From: Brenneria goodwinii | Lineage (GTDB): Bacteria; Pseudomonadota; Gammaproteobacteria; Enterobacterales; Enterobacteriaceae | DNA length: 64,000 nucleotides | Direction: 5' to 3' | Assembly: GCF_002291445.1 (NCBI RefSeq) | Contig: NZ_CP014137.1 | Location: 4,030,001 to 4,094,000, forward strand | In this document: positions 34,019-43,307 of the stretch, piece after piece | Layout: every line of letters begins with the position of its first letter | Position numbering within the stretch: position 1 is the first letter of the stretch | Translations under genes and position numbers: made by a program | Notes under the pieces: model-generated | The model's input: the letters and a program-made list of their open reading frames with translations, nothing else | Database searches by the model: none | What the model was told of the DNA's origin: nothing

Positions 34019-34035
34019 GCGAGGGGCGTAACACC

Positions 34036-35043
34036 ATGACGGCACGTATTTTTTTCCGGCTGCTGCAGCTGGCCGGGGTGGTTGTCGGCATCGCCACCCT
34101 GAATTTCTTTCTGCTTAAGGCGCTGCCCGGCGATCTGGTGGACGTCATCGCCAGCGAAAGCGGCAGCGCGACGCCGGAATATATCCAGCAGCTACGCGAG
34201 CTCTACGGTCTGGATCGTCACATCACGGCACAGTGGGGATCGTATTTGTGGCAACTGGCGCAGGGCGATCTGGGCTTTTCATTTCGTTTCGGCGAGCCGG
34301 TATTGAATCTGATCGTCGATCGGCTGCCGGCGACCCTGCTGCTGGTGGGCGGCGCCCTGTTGCTGTCGGTGGCGGGCGGCGTCCTGCTCGGCGTCGCGTC
34401 GGCGCGCCGTCCCCACGGCATCGCGGACTCGGCCATCTCCATGCTCTCCACCATCGGTTACTCCGCGCCGATGTTCTGGGTGGCGCTGATGTTGATCGTA
34501 CTGTTCGCCGTCAAGCTGGAGTGGCTGCCCGCCAGCGGCTGGCAGGATATCAATGCGGGCTACGCCGGGGTGGATAAGCTGCGGGATATTGCGGCGCATC
34601 TGGTGCTGCCGGTGCTGACCCTGACCATTTACTACATGGCGGTTTACGCCCGGCTGGCGAGAGCCTCAATGATTGAAACGCTGTCCGAGGATTTTATCCG
34701 TACGGCGCGGGCCAAAGGCGCCCGCGAAGGACGTGTGATTTTCACCCATGCGTTGCGTAACGCCATCATCCCGGTGATCACCATGCTGGGGCTGCAAAGC
34801 AGCGCCCTGCTGGGCGGCTCCATCGTCGTGGAAACCGTTTTCGCCTGGCCGGGGCTGGGGCAACTGTCGTTCGAGGCGATCAAAAACCGGGATATCCCCA
34901 TCCTGCTGGGCGTATTGCTGTTCAGCAGCGTACTGGTGGTGGTGTCGAACCTGCTGGTGGATATGGCGCACGCCGGGCTTGACCCGCGGGTGCGCATTAC
35001 CGGCGGCAGGCGAAGAAAAACCGTAATAAGGAAAGAGAGGTAA
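34036..35043 (+). CDS. ABC transporter permease, DppB-like
   Basis: The 335-residue membrane protein belongs to the binding-protein-dependent permease family (OppB/DppB type): a single N-terminal helix, a periplasmic segment and five more helices. The cytoplasmic EAA loop reads DFIRTARAKGAREGRVIFTH (about residues 216-235), the contact site for the ATPase. The early sequence ALPGDLVD and QLRELYGLD is typical of the DppB group. It is paired with the next permease, whose start lies one base beyond this stop codon. The N-terminal ATG is preceded by GAGGGG. Confidence 0.88.
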   Translation: MTARIFFRLLQLAGVVVGIATLNFFLLKALPGDLVDVIASESGSATPEYIQQLRELYGLDRHITAQWGSYLWQLAQGDLGFSFRFGEPVLNLIVDRLPATLLLVGGALLLSVAGGVLLGVASARRPHGIADSAISMLSTIGYSAPMFWVALMLIVLFAVKLEWLPASGWQDINAGYAGVDKLRDIAAHLVLPVLTLTIYYMAVYARLARASMIETLSEDFIRTARAKGAREGRVIFTHALRNAIIPVITMLGLQSSALLGGSIVVETVFAWPGLGQLSFEAIKNRDIPILLGVLLFSSVLVVVSNLLVDMAHAGLDPRVRITGGRRRKTVIRKER

Positions 35044-35044
35044 T

Positions 35045-35887
35045 ATGCGTCGCTGGTTATTACAGCCGTCCGCGCTGATTGGTCTGGCGGTGCTGGCGCT
35101 GGTTGTCGCCGCCGCCTGCCTAGCGCCCTGGTTTTTCCCGGACGACCCGATGAACATGGTGGCGGAGCCTTATCTCTGGCCGGGACAGGATCCCCAGTTC
35201 CCGCTGGGAACCGATCTGATGGGGCGCGATCTGCTGGCGGGCTTACTGCACGGCGCGCGCGTGTCGCTGTTGGTCGGCGTGACATCGACCGTGATCGCCC
35301 TGTTTATCGGCATTGCCGTCGGCGTGGTTTCCGGGTTTTATCGCGGCCCGGTAGATCGAGTGCTGACCGGCATTACCACGCTGTTTCAAACTATCCCGGC
35401 TTTTTTGCTGGCGATTATTCTGGTGGCCGTGCTACAGCCCTCCATCGGTACAATCACCTTTGCGCTCGGCATCACCTCCTGGACCAGTATCGCCCGCCTG
35501 GTGCGCACGGAGTTTCTGTCCCTGCGCCAGCGGGAGTTCGTGCGCGCCAGCATTTCCCTGGGAGCAAGCGATATGCATCTTATTTTTCGCGAAATCCTGC
35601 CTAACGCCTGGACGCCGGTGGTGGTTTCCACCGCCCTGCTGATCGCCAATGCGATTCTCTCCGAAGCCGGATTGTCTTTCCTCGGTCTGGGCGATCCGAA
35701 TGTGGTGAGCTGGGGCTCGATGATCGGCACCGGGCGGGATGCGCTGAGAACCGGCTGGTATATGACGGCCATTCCGGGCGTCGCCATCATGCTGACGGTG
35801 ATGGCGCTGAATTTGTTGAGCGATGCGCTGCACACCGCGCTGAACCCGCGCCTGCGCCGGCGGCGTTCAACGTTTTCCATACTGTGA
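35045..35887 (+). CDS. ABC transporter permease, DppC-like
   Basis: The 280-residue permease has the OppC/DppC layout: one N-terminal helix, then the segment PLGTDLMGRDLLAGLLHGAR (about residues 55-74), then five helices. Its EAA loop is REFVRASISLGASDMHLIFR (about residues 162-181), and LSEAGLSFLGLGDPNVVSWG is the usual late signature. It forms the heterodimeric channel with the preceding permease. Last gene of the operon; its 3' end faces the dctA gene across a strong hairpin. AGAGAGG precedes the start. Confidence 0.88.
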   Translation: MRRWLLQPSALIGLAVLALVVAAACLAPWFFPDDPMNMVAEPYLWPGQDPQFPLGTDLMGRDLLAGLLHGARVSLLVGVTSTVIALFIGIAVGVVSGFYRGPVDRVLTGITTLFQTIPAFLLAIILVAVLQPSIGTITFALGITSWTSIARLVRTEFLSLRQREFVRASISLGASDMHLIFREILPNAWTPVVVSTALLIANAILSEAGLSFLGLGDPNVVSWGSMIGTGRDALRTGWYMTAIPGVAIMLTVMALNLLSDALHTALNPRLRRRRSTFSIL

Positions 35888-35920
35888 TTCGGCGCGCGGG
35901 TTCGCCAGACGTCCTACGCT

Positions 35921-35961
35921 GAAAAAAACTTTCCCCACTGCACAAGCGTACAGTGGGGAAA
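35921..35961 (-). terminator. Terminator of dctA (shared with ABC operon)
   Basis: TTTCCCCACTG (35930-35940) and CAGTGGGGAAA (35951-35961) form a perfect 11-bp stem. On the minus strand the stem is followed by a run of seven T residues, so it terminates dctA; it may also stop the convergent ABC operon. Confidence 0.85.
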
Positions 35962-35986
35962 AGCGGTACGGGCGGGAAAACGTGGA

Positions 35987-37294
35987 TTATGACAACGTCG
36001 TCGTTTCCGCCGTTTTATCGCCTTTATTATCGGTATCGCCTTTATCGCCGGAAAGCACGGCGTTCATCTGATCTTGATCCAGTTCACGGCAATATTTCGC
36101 CACCACGATGGTGGCTACGCCATTGCCAATCAGGTTGGTCAGCGCGCGGGCTTCCGACATGAAGCGGTCAATACCCAGAATCAACGCCAGCCCCGCCACC
36201 GGCAGATGGCCGACTGCGGAAAGGGTGGCCGCCAGCACGATAAACCCGCTGCCCGTGACGCCCGCCGCCCCTTTGGAGGAGAGCAGCAACACCACCAGCA
36301 GGGTGATCTGATGCCAGATGTCCATATGGCTGTTGGTTGCCTGAGCAATAAAGACGGCGGCCATCGTCAGGTAAATCGAGGTGCCGTCCAGGTTGAACGA
36401 ATAACCGGTGGGAATAACCAGGCCGACCACCGATTTCTTACACCCGACCCTCTCCATTTTCTCCAGCATGCGGGGCAGTACCGATTCGGAAGAGGAGGTT
36501 CCCAGCACGATCAGCAGCTCTTCCTTGATATAACGAATGAATTTAAAGATGCTGAATCCCGTCGCTTTGGCAATACTGCCCAGTACCAGAAACACGAACA
36601 GCAGGCAGGTGATATAGAAGCAGAGAATTAGCTGACCTAACTGCACCAGCGTGCCCAATCCGTATTTGCCGATGGTGAATGCCATGGCGCCGAACGCGCC
36701 TAAAGGCGCCAGCCGCATGATCATATTGATAATGCCGAAAATAACTTTGGAGAAACTTTCGATCACATCAAATATCATCTTGCCCTTTTCACCCAGGCGA
36801 TGCAGCGCGAAGCCAAACATGACCGCAAACAGCAGTACCTGCAAAATATTTCCGCTGGCAAACGCCCCGACCGCGCTTGCCGGGATCACGTCCATCAGGA
36901 ACGGAATCAACCCCTGCTGAGCGGCCTGCTGGGTATAGACCGCCACGGCGGAGGCGTCCAGAGCGGCGGGATCGACATTCATACCCGCGCCTGGCCGCAC
37001 CACGTTCACAATGACCAGCCCGATGATCAGGGCAATAGTACTGACGACCTCGAAATACAGCAGAGCGGCCGCCCCGGTTTTACCCACGGACTTCATACTT
37101 TCCATGCCGGCGATACCAGTCACCACCGTACAAAAAATGACCGGCGCAATAATCATTTTAATTAATTTAACAAATCCATCGCCCAGAGGTTTCATCTGCT
37201 CACCGATTTCGGGATAGAAATGGCCCAACAGTATCCCTATCGTAATAGCAGTAAGCACCTGAAAATAAAGACTTTTAAAAATAGATGTTTTCAT
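35987..37294 (-). CDS. dctA: C4-dicarboxylate:cation symporter DctA
   Basis: The 435-residue protein matches DctA (428 aa in E. coli) of the DAACS family. Features seen are the N-terminal MKTSIFKSLYFQVLTAITIGILLG, the serine-rich re-entrant loop GTSSSESVLPRM and the substrate motif GYSFNLDGTSIY followed by SKGAAGVTGSGF. It imports succinate, fumarate, malate and aspartate with protons or Na+ under aerobic conditions. The C-terminal 20 residues are a charged, low-complexity tail (DKGDTDNKGDKTAETTTLS) longer than in E. coli. AGGA precedes the start. The gene is usually controlled by CRP and DcuSR; an inverted repeat lies in the leader. Confidence 0.95.
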   Translation of the reverse strand: MKTSIFKSLYFQVLTAITIGILLGHFYPEIGEQMKPLGDGFVKLIKMIIAPVIFCTVVTGIAGMESMKSVGKTGAAALLYFEVVSTIALIIGLVIVNVVRPGAGMNVDPAALDASAVAVYTQQAAQQGLIPFLMDVIPASAVGAFASGNILQVLLFAVMFGFALHRLGEKGKMIFDVIESFSKVIFGIINMIMRLAPLGAFGAMAFTIGKYGLGTLVQLGQLILCFYITCLLFVFLVLGSIAKATGFSIFKFIRYIKEELLIVLGTSSSESVLPRMLEKMERVGCKKSVVGLVIPTGYSFNLDGTSIYLTMAAVFIAQATNSHMDIWHQITLLVVLLLSSKGAAGVTGSGFIVLAATLSAVGHLPVAGLALILGIDRFMSEARALTNLIGNGVATIVVAKYCRELDQDQMNAVLSGDKGDTDNKGDKTAETTTLS

Positions 37295-37317
37295 ACTTAT
37301 GTCCTATGGTAGGGAGA

Positions 37318-37359
37318 CACAGGTGATTAATAGAGTATATATAGGAAATACCACCTGTG
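37318..37359. promoter_or_regulatory. Inverted repeat in the dctA leader
   Basis: CACAGGTG (37318-37325) and CACCTGTG (37352-37359) bracket an AT-rich stretch with TATATATA, 24 to 65 bases before the dctA start. It could be an operator around the -10 region or an RNA hairpin. The regulator is unknown. The remainder of 37295-37600 shows nothing else I can name. Confidence 0.35.
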
Positions 37360-37600
37360 ATTGCGCCGGAAAATAACACCGCAATAATAGTCTGGAAATG
37401 TTTTCTAACTTTAGTTTGTGAACGTTTGGTTAAAAACTAGAGAGGAATCGCTTCAGCTGAGATGAATACTAAACATTAGCGCAATTTATTTGCAACAAAG
37501 AGTCAAGTTACGTAACACTCAAAAGGCGAAAACGCCATTTAGGACCATCAATTTGGCGGCAAGAGACCGCTAATAGTGAGCGTGTAAAATAATGATCTGC

Positions 37601-38806
37601 CTATTCATTTGTAAAAACGTGAACGCCATTCTTTCTATCGTGACGAGCCAATTGCATAGCAAGATGCGCCTGTGACAGGAAAAGCGCCGTGCGTTGCATC
37701 GCGTTTATCGCGGGAACATCAATATTGAGCACTCCGGCACAAACACGCGGATAAGGCTGGCTATCCGTTAACCGCAATGATGCGTTTATTTGCTGAATGA
37801 CGCGCTGGCCCCAGGTCTGGGCCGGCTCTCCGCCTATCTGCCGATTTCCCAATAGCGCGAACTCGTCTTTATCCAGATAAGCCAATAAAACAGGCTCCTT
37901 TCGCCCCAGTTCATCAACCGCCGCTTGCAGTTGATTAACCAGGTTAACCGTCATATCGGCCGGCGGATTGCCATGGTCGGCCGGCGCCGGATCAACACCG
38001 ATCACCATCAGGCTAAGCGGCGCGTTTTCCGCCAGCCGCTGTTGCAGGCAAACCATAAAATCGGCTTTATCCGGTAAACCATATTGCGCCGCGGCAGAGG
38101 TCAGAGATTGCGCCGCCAACTGCTGATTGCGGTTATAGCTGCGAACCAACATGCCAAGCTCATCATCTTTATGCCATTCCGGCAGCGTCAGCCGATGGTG
38201 GGGGATCTTTTCCGCCGTCAGCCCCTGTAACTCGGCAATAATCGCCCGCAGCGGATGCACCATCAGCCGGTTCATGCACCAGGTAATGGAGATGGATAAA
38301 ATAAGCGCCAATAGCAGATAAGTGGCCAGCATGGTCGAGAACGTACTGATAATAAACTGAAACATGCGATAAGAATCGGCCTGCAAGACCAGGTGCGCCA
38401 ATGGCGTCGAATTTTGCGTCTGCGGCGGGGAATAGAGCGGCACGGAAATACGTATCGGCAGTTCAAAGATCCTGGCTATCCACGCCGGCACCGCGCGTTC
38501 GGTCGGGAAATCGGCATGCAGCGTCTGAAACTCATCGGGCAAAAGCACATCGGCGCGGCTCAGAAAACCGGCCGGCAACAAATTGTTCAGAATATCTTCG
38601 GCCCGTTGCACTTCCCCCTGCAGCACGGCCTCCGTTAACGGCTGGCGCACAGAGTAAGCGATAACCTCCAGTTGCCTGGCGTAATCGTCACGACGTTGAT
38701 TCACGAAGTGAAAAAGCTGTATCACGATGAAAAGGCTGATAGTCACCAATGCCACAACGGACACAGCTGTCATCTGCTTAATAGTTAACGAACGTCTAAG
38801 CCGCAA
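37601..38806 (-). CDS. PdeK/HmsP-like c-di-GMP protein lacking the EAL domain
   Basis: The 401-residue product begins LRRSLTIKQMTAVSVVALVT, like PdeK (YhjK)/HmsP. A first membrane helix at about residues 15-33, a periplasmic part, a second helix at about 155-177, a HAMP linker and a degenerate GGDEF domain follow; where GGDEF is expected it has LDKDEFALLG, so cyclase activity is not expected. PdeK of E. coli is about 650 residues with a C-terminal EAL phosphodiesterase domain. Here the frame stops after VHVFTNE and no EAL sequence is found in the 306 bases to dctA. The start is TTG at 38806, with GGAG seven bases upstream. It may be a non-catalytic regulator or a 3'-deleted gene. It sits at the bcs locus as in E. 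coli. Confidence 0.75.
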   Translation of the reverse strand: MRLRRSLTIKQMTAVSVVALVTISLFIVIQLFHFVNQRRDDYARQLEVIAYSVRQPLTEAVLQGEVQRAEDILNNLLPAGFLSRADVLLPDEFQTLHADFPTERAVPAWIARIFELPIRISVPLYSPPQTQNSTPLAHLVLQADSYRMFQFIISTFSTMLATYLLLALILSISITWCMNRLMVHPLRAIIAELQGLTAEKIPHHRLTLPEWHKDDELGMLVRSYNRNQQLAAQSLTSAAAQYGLPDKADFMVCLQQRLAENAPLSLMVIGVDPAPADHGNPPADMTVNLVNQLQAAVDELGRKEPVLLAYLDKDEFALLGNRQIGGEPAQTWGQRVIQQINASLRLTDSQPYPRVCAGVLNIDVPAINAMQRTALFLSQAHLAMQLARHDRKNGVHVFTNE

Positions 38807-39317
38807 GCACTTTCTCCGTCAATTCCAAATTGCTGCCGTGTTTCTCACAAGAAAACCCAATCTGTCGCGAACGCATCCGACCAGGGGCTTAAAGTAGTTA
38901 AATTGGCGTCTTTCATCTCTGACGTCTGATAAATCCCGGCTAGTATAAGGCAGCCGCCCTTCGCTCCAATGCTGTTTTCTTCTTGTATCTTCGGGATTTC
39001 ATCTTAATCCTAAGCCCCTGACAATGCAGGATCCACCTTTACGCCTCAGAATATGAGGCATCCCCATGACAAACCCATGGTGAACAAAAAGTAATGGGGC
39101 GGGATGAAGAATTGATGAAAGCGGAAATGACGGGGTGTAAAGAAAGATGACGCGCCGCTCAGCGTATTACCGGCAGGGGAAGCAACAAGCGCAAGCCAAG
39201 GTTGATGACCAAGACCTTGCCTACAAACCCGTTCCCCGCATGCGCGGGGATGGCGACCATAAGCCAGGCTGGTCAACGGCCAGAGGCGGAGGCAACCCCC
39301 GCCCGGACACACATAAA
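38807..39317. other. Intergenic region pdeK-bcsG without a gene
   Basis: About 510 bases between two minus-strand genes. No frame here is supported. The part near 38870-38960 (AAAGTAGTT, CTAGTATAA) may contain the pdeK promoter. A GC-rich hairpin CCCCGC-ATGC-GCGGGG lies at 39234-39249 and could end bcsEFG transcription. Confidence 0.5.
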
Positions 39318-40970
39318 TTACTGCGGATAAGGCACCCACTCCCCGCCATTAAGACGAATATAAGGTTTACCCTGATACGGCATGACAACCGCGTTTTCAT
39401 TCTCTGAAATCGCTTCCGTTTGCGGTAAGTCTTTTACCAATACCGGCCAGTCAATTACCGGCGCAGAGAAGACTTTTCCATCCACCATGCGTGAAATCAA
39501 TGCGGAAATGGCCAGGAAACTGCTCTTGGATTTAACATCCAACGGCGTGCTTTGCGGCGGAGCCTGTAAACCGAACAGCTTCACGCCGGTGGGGACATGA
39601 GTAATGCTTGGGCTGGGTATCTCGCGCAACCCGGACATCTGCATTTTATCGCCCACCAATGCCGCCCCATGTTCCGGCACGACGACGACCATGACTTTTC
39701 GTCCTGACTTTTGCAGCGCATCGAAGAAAGTATCCAATTGATCGAACAGAATTTTCGCCCGTGGTCTGAAGTCAGCCGATTTATTCGTGCCGACAAAACG
39801 GTTACCGTCATGCAGCGGAATCAGGTTGAAGAAGGTCGCGTTGCGCCCTGTCCCTGAACGATTATTCAACCAGCGGTTAAGTAACTCCAGATCGTTATAA
39901 AGCGGCTCGCCTTCAAATGAGGCCAGCTGGTAGCTGATTCCTGCCTGAGACATCATCGTCGACGGCAGCCCCCCGTAATCATGGAGCCCCTGCAGGTAAC
40001 TCCCCGACAGGGAGGACGCGCCTGAGTGATCGAGCATCAGTTGCTTTTCAAAGCCCAGCTTAGCCAAATTATCAAACAGATAGCATTGTTGATTTGCGGG
40101 TTGATATAAATCGTGATGCGACTCCTGGCCGCAGCTTGCCCGCAATAAACGAATGGCGGCAGGCCCGCTATAAGCCGTCGCTGAATTGAAATTACTGAAC
40201 AGAATATCGAACTTACCCCACAGCGGATGATTCATCAGCTGTGAGTCCTCCATATCCGACCACGAAAGCGAACAGATATTGATAATCAATAAATCAAAGG
40301 GTTGCGCATCCTCAGGCAGCGACTCGGGAAAGGCCGATACCCGTTCCTTTTCCCGCGCATAAAACTGATTCAGGTAGGCGGTCAAGTTCTCATTGGTGGG
40401 CGGAAGGTCATCGGCGGGCAACGATAGCGCCGCGCCGCCAGCCGGGCTTGACGAATTGCCGGCAACCGCCGCCGTCGCATTCGGCGTCAGAGAAACCATG
40501 GGGCCGGTGAGATGAACCACGTTTAACCATCCCAGGATGGCGACGGTAAATACCGTTATGCGAATCCATTGGCAGAAAAACAGATAAGCCACCACCATCA
40601 CCAACGCGGCGCCAACCATCTGCCAGTTAACAAATCGATTGATTAACTCCAGCAAATATAGCGCGTCGAAGTCTATAAGGTAGCCGCCCTGATGAAAAAT
40701 CGTATTTATTCCCGGCAGCCACGTATCGTGATAAAACAAGCCGATCCCGATCGGAATAGCAATAATATGCCGCCAACGGTGCAACCAGAGCGGCGGAATC
40801 GGCATCAATAAAAACGCCAGAAATACCAGATTAAGTAATGGGTGAAAATTAAGATAGCCAAACCATAGCAAGGCGAACTTAAGTAAAAAGTAGAGATTCC
40901 AGCCGCCCAATCCACGCCAGTAGCGCCACGCATTTTGATTTTGTTGCGCATGTGTTTTTTTCTCGTTCAT
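39318..40970 (-). CDS. bcsG: Cellulose phosphoethanolamine transferase BcsG
   Basis: The 550-residue protein matches BcsG (559 aa in E. coli). Four to five membrane helices fill residues about 20-175. A periplasmic alkaline-phosphatase-like domain follows, with the nucleophile region NSATAYSGPAAIRLLRASCG (about residues 257-276) and metal ligands in VVVPEHGAAL (near 444). BcsG moves phosphoethanolamine from phosphatidylethanolamine to C6 of glucose units on nascent cellulose. It needs BcsF, encoded one base upstream. Last gene of the bcsEFG operon. Confidence 0.95.
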   Translation of the reverse strand: MNEKKTHAQQNQNAWRYWRGLGGWNLYFLLKFALLWFGYLNFHPLLNLVFLAFLLMPIPPLWLHRWRHIIAIPIGIGLFYHDTWLPGINTIFHQGGYLIDFDALYLLELINRFVNWQMVGAALVMVVAYLFFCQWIRITVFTVAILGWLNVVHLTGPMVSLTPNATAAVAGNSSSPAGGAALSLPADDLPPTNENLTAYLNQFYAREKERVSAFPESLPEDAQPFDLLIINICSLSWSDMEDSQLMNHPLWGKFDILFSNFNSATAYSGPAAIRLLRASCGQESHHDLYQPANQQCYLFDNLAKLGFEKQLMLDHSGASSLSGSYLQGLHDYGGLPSTMMSQAGISYQLASFEGEPLYNDLELLNRWLNNRSGTGRNATFFNLIPLHDGNRFVGTNKSADFRPRAKILFDQLDTFFDALQKSGRKVMVVVVPEHGAALVGDKMQMSGLREIPSPSITHVPTGVKLFGLQAPPQSTPLDVKSKSSFLAISALISRMVDGKVFSAPVIDWPVLVKDLPQTEAISENENAVVMPYQGKPYIRLNGGEWVPYPQ

Positions 40971-40971
40971 T

Positions 40972-41163
40972 TTATTTCTTAATTTTTGATAAAAAACCGT
41001 CGCGCATCAACATGCCGGCGGATTTAAGGTATTTCGGTGGTAATAACCGGTATTCCCCATACTGAAGCCAGCGGGGAATAAAATGATGCGCGACGTAGCC
41101 AAGCGTAAAAAACACTACGGCGCTCAACAATACCAGTTGAACGATATCGCTCAGGTTTAGCAT
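40972..41163 (-). CDS. bcsF: Cellulose synthesis membrane protein BcsF
   Basis: The 63-residue protein has one membrane helix (about residues 5-27, VQLVLLSAVVFFTLGYVAHH) and a basic cytoplasmic tail, and equals E. coli BcsF in length. BcsF brings cytoplasmic BcsE to the membrane and supports BcsG in making phosphoethanolamine cellulose. Its start overlaps the bcsE stop by seven bases, and bcsG follows one base after its stop, so all three are translated as a unit. GAGAGA precedes the start. Confidence 0.93.
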   Translation of the reverse strand: MLNLSDIVQLVLLSAVVFFTLGYVAHHFIPRWLQYGEYRLLPPKYLKSAGMLMRDGFLSKIKK

Positions 41164-42719
41164 GTATTTTCTCTCTGTTCTCCGGTGAGTAAAGAAATAG
41201 TGACAGGTTGGCGGCGGACTATCTGATTTGCCGGTGATAGCGGTTTCCGATGTGCGGGAATATCATTATTCGTCGCGGATATTCCGTCATCCCCGCGGCT
41301 TGCGGATAATGCGCTAATTTCAGAAAAGATTTGTGGATCCTGCGACCACACCACGCGATGACTGAATATTTCATCCACCGATAAACGAAAAATTGTTTTC
41401 AACGCCATATCAAGTTCATTCATCCGGCAGGTGAAAAGAAATAGCAATAAACGCCCTTGAGATAGGGTAATAACATCGCCGAAGCGCCTTAAGTGGCAAA
41501 TGGTCAATGCCTGAGCGGCACGCAACCCGGCAACCGGACGCAACGCCACCAAAAGACCTTTGCTTCCTTCCGGGATCATCGTGTTGCTCATGAGCTGGTT
41601 AACGCATTGGGCAAATCGGTCGGGCGGTAGATAGCCCTTAACGTTTGAAGGCCGCGTCATACTCAGCAACGGCTCGATATCCGTGGCAATAAGCCTGGTG
41701 AAATGCTGTCCCTGTACGCTTTCAAGGCGGGAAAGAAAACGGGAAAGCGGCTCGGTATACGCCACGATGGTATTGGCGCCGCACGCCAGCAGCAGACGTT
41801 CATCACTGGATCGCAAAGCGTGCCTCATTTCCCGCACCACCATTTTCAGCATGTTGCCCCGCTGGCGGCGCAAACGGTGAATTTGTCTGGCCAGGCCGTC
41901 CACCTGACTGGTTTTATGAAGCGCAAAAACCAGGGTTGCGGCATGGGCCGACATGCCACGATCGGTAATTTTTTGATTTTCATCAAAAAGATGCCAGCTG
42001 CCCGATAAAGCCGGCGCGCCTTCCAAAACGCTTTTTTCCGCCAGGAACAATCCCTCATCATTCAGGAAAGGCGCCGGTAACCGTTCTTCATCATCCACCA
42101 CCCGCCACCCTTCCGCTTCCGGCTGCAACATCTGCACCTGGTTGGCCGTCATGCCATTTTCCGTGCTCCACCAGGACACCGAATAGAGTGCGCGATCCTG
42201 CTGCCGGTACAGGCTGGCTAAACCAGACAATGCGCGATGCTGGGAAATAAGCATATTTCCCAACTTGCCGGTATCGCCGCCATAGCTAAGAATGATCAAC
42301 GTACACTGCCGCTGCCGTAACCATTCGCCGGTTTCGGTCACCCAGCGCTGAATTTCTTCCTGGTCGATATTCCGCCAAAGACTGGCCGGCGCATAAAAGA
42401 CGAATAACCATTCTTGCGGCTTTAATTCCCGCATCAGGTCATTAGTGAAATGAAATAACGCTGCCTTTTTTTTCGGTAAAATATAGTAAGGGAATTGTTT
42501 TAGTTTGGTTAAAAATAATGACGTAAATAGTGGTTCGTTGTTTTCGCCGCAACAGATTAATGCCGCGCGCGCATTATTGGTTTGCGCGCTAATTAATTGC
42601 CGGCAAAATAATACGGCATCCAACTGCCTTTCAATATTAACCCAATAAAAACCTGGCGGCTGTAGTAATGATATTTCATTCCAAAGCCGCCGGACACCTA
42701 ATGAAAATGACTGTGTCAT
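41157..42719 (-). CDS. bcsE: c-di-GMP-binding cellulose regulator BcsE
   Basis: I place the start at 42719 (MTQSFSLGVRRLWNEI), giving 520 residues against 523 in E. coli; an upstream in-frame ATG would add 30 residues not seen in the family. The protein has an N-terminal degenerate NTPase/receiver part and a C-terminal GIL domain. The c-di-GMP-binding RxGD motif is present as RFGD at about residues 412-415 in HLRRFGDVITL. BcsE raises cellulose output by binding c-di-GMP and joining the BcsRQ complex at the synthase. It is the first gene of bcsEFG and divergent from bcsRQABC; the 394 bases between (42720-43113) hold both promoters but no clear boxes. Confidence 0.92.
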   Translation of the reverse strand: MTQSFSLGVRRLWNEISLLQPPGFYWVNIERQLDAVLFCRQLISAQTNNARAALICCGENNEPLFTSLFLTKLKQFPYYILPKKKAALFHFTNDLMRELKPQEWLFVFYAPASLWRNIDQEEIQRWVTETGEWLRQRQCTLIILSYGGDTGKLGNMLISQHRALSGLASLYRQQDRALYSVSWWSTENGMTANQVQMLQPEAEGWRVVDDEERLPAPFLNDEGLFLAEKSVLEGAPALSGSWHLFDENQKITDRGMSAHAATLVFALHKTSQVDGLARQIHRLRRQRGNMLKMVVREMRHALRSSDERLLLACGANTIVAYTEPLSRFLSRLESVQGQHFTRLIATDIEPLLSMTRPSNVKGYLPPDRFAQCVNQLMSNTMIPEGSKGLLVALRPVAGLRAAQALTICHLRRFGDVITLSQGRLLLFLFTCRMNELDMALKTIFRLSVDEIFSHRVVWSQDPQIFSEISALSASRGDDGISATNNDIPAHRKPLSPANQIVRRQPVTISLLTGEQRENTC

Positions 42720-43113
42720 ATGATAATTTTCTTTTCTGACAATGCCGTTATGATCTATCATAAATAACAATTGAGACGTAGACTTTAACACTACATTTTG
42801 AAATCTCAACCTTCAGTTATATAAATAGGAATGTTCTCTAATAAGCTATTTATATCTTAATTAACCCGAACAGAGGGAACGCGTCGTTATTGGAAATTTC
42901 TATGAGATTATTACTAAAATTAGCGATCGGGATAAAAGCCAAATATGTCAGCAGCGGGTTTAAATGCGCCCGGTAGCGGTTCCAGTAAGGTTTATATCCG
43001 GGAAATAACCGGATAATCAGGCTTACGTTTCCGTACCTAAAATATGTATGGATATAATTGTTACCCCCCACAACTATTATCAAAAAATAAGCCTGTTTTT
43101 CAGAGAAATTGGG

Positions 43114-43305
43114 ATGAATGATAAAATTGAGTATTCGCAAACGGTAGTCTATGCCGGGTTGCACGACGATCTGCGTGTATTAAAGCAGGCTTTTTCGTTG
43201 CCGGAAATAAACTATATAGACATATCTCTTCAAACACGTTTAACCCAAATGATGAAACGCTGGCCTCTGCTGGCGGAACTGCAAGCGTCGACGGGGAGCC
43301 GCTGA
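43114..43305 (+). CDS. bcsR: Cellulose synthase regulator BcsR
   Basis: Starting at 43114 (MNDKIEYSQTV) the product has 63 residues, against 62 for E. coli BcsR; the frame extends upstream to 43048 but those residues are unlike the family. The conserved core is LKQAFSLPEINYIDIS and LKRWPLL-like MKRWPLLAEL. BcsR is a short helical protein that pairs with BcsQ and stabilises the Bcs secretion complex at the inner membrane. It is the first gene of the bcsRQABC operon, two bases before bcsQ. Confidence 0.9.
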   Translation: MNDKIEYSQTVVYAGLHDDLRVLKQAFSLPEINYIDISLQTRLTQMMKRWPLLAELQASTGSR

Positions 43306-43307
43306 AT

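Noticed and set aside
39228..39252. CRISPR-like unit CGTTCCCCGCATGCGCGGGG
   Set aside because: It looks like a type I-E repeat palindrome, but there is one copy only, with no spaced repeats and no cas genes nearby.
42850..43164. 104-codon minus-strand frame between bcsE and bcsR
   Set aside because: It overlaps bcsR on the opposite strand, lacks a good ribosome site and shows no family features; this is the divergent promoter region.
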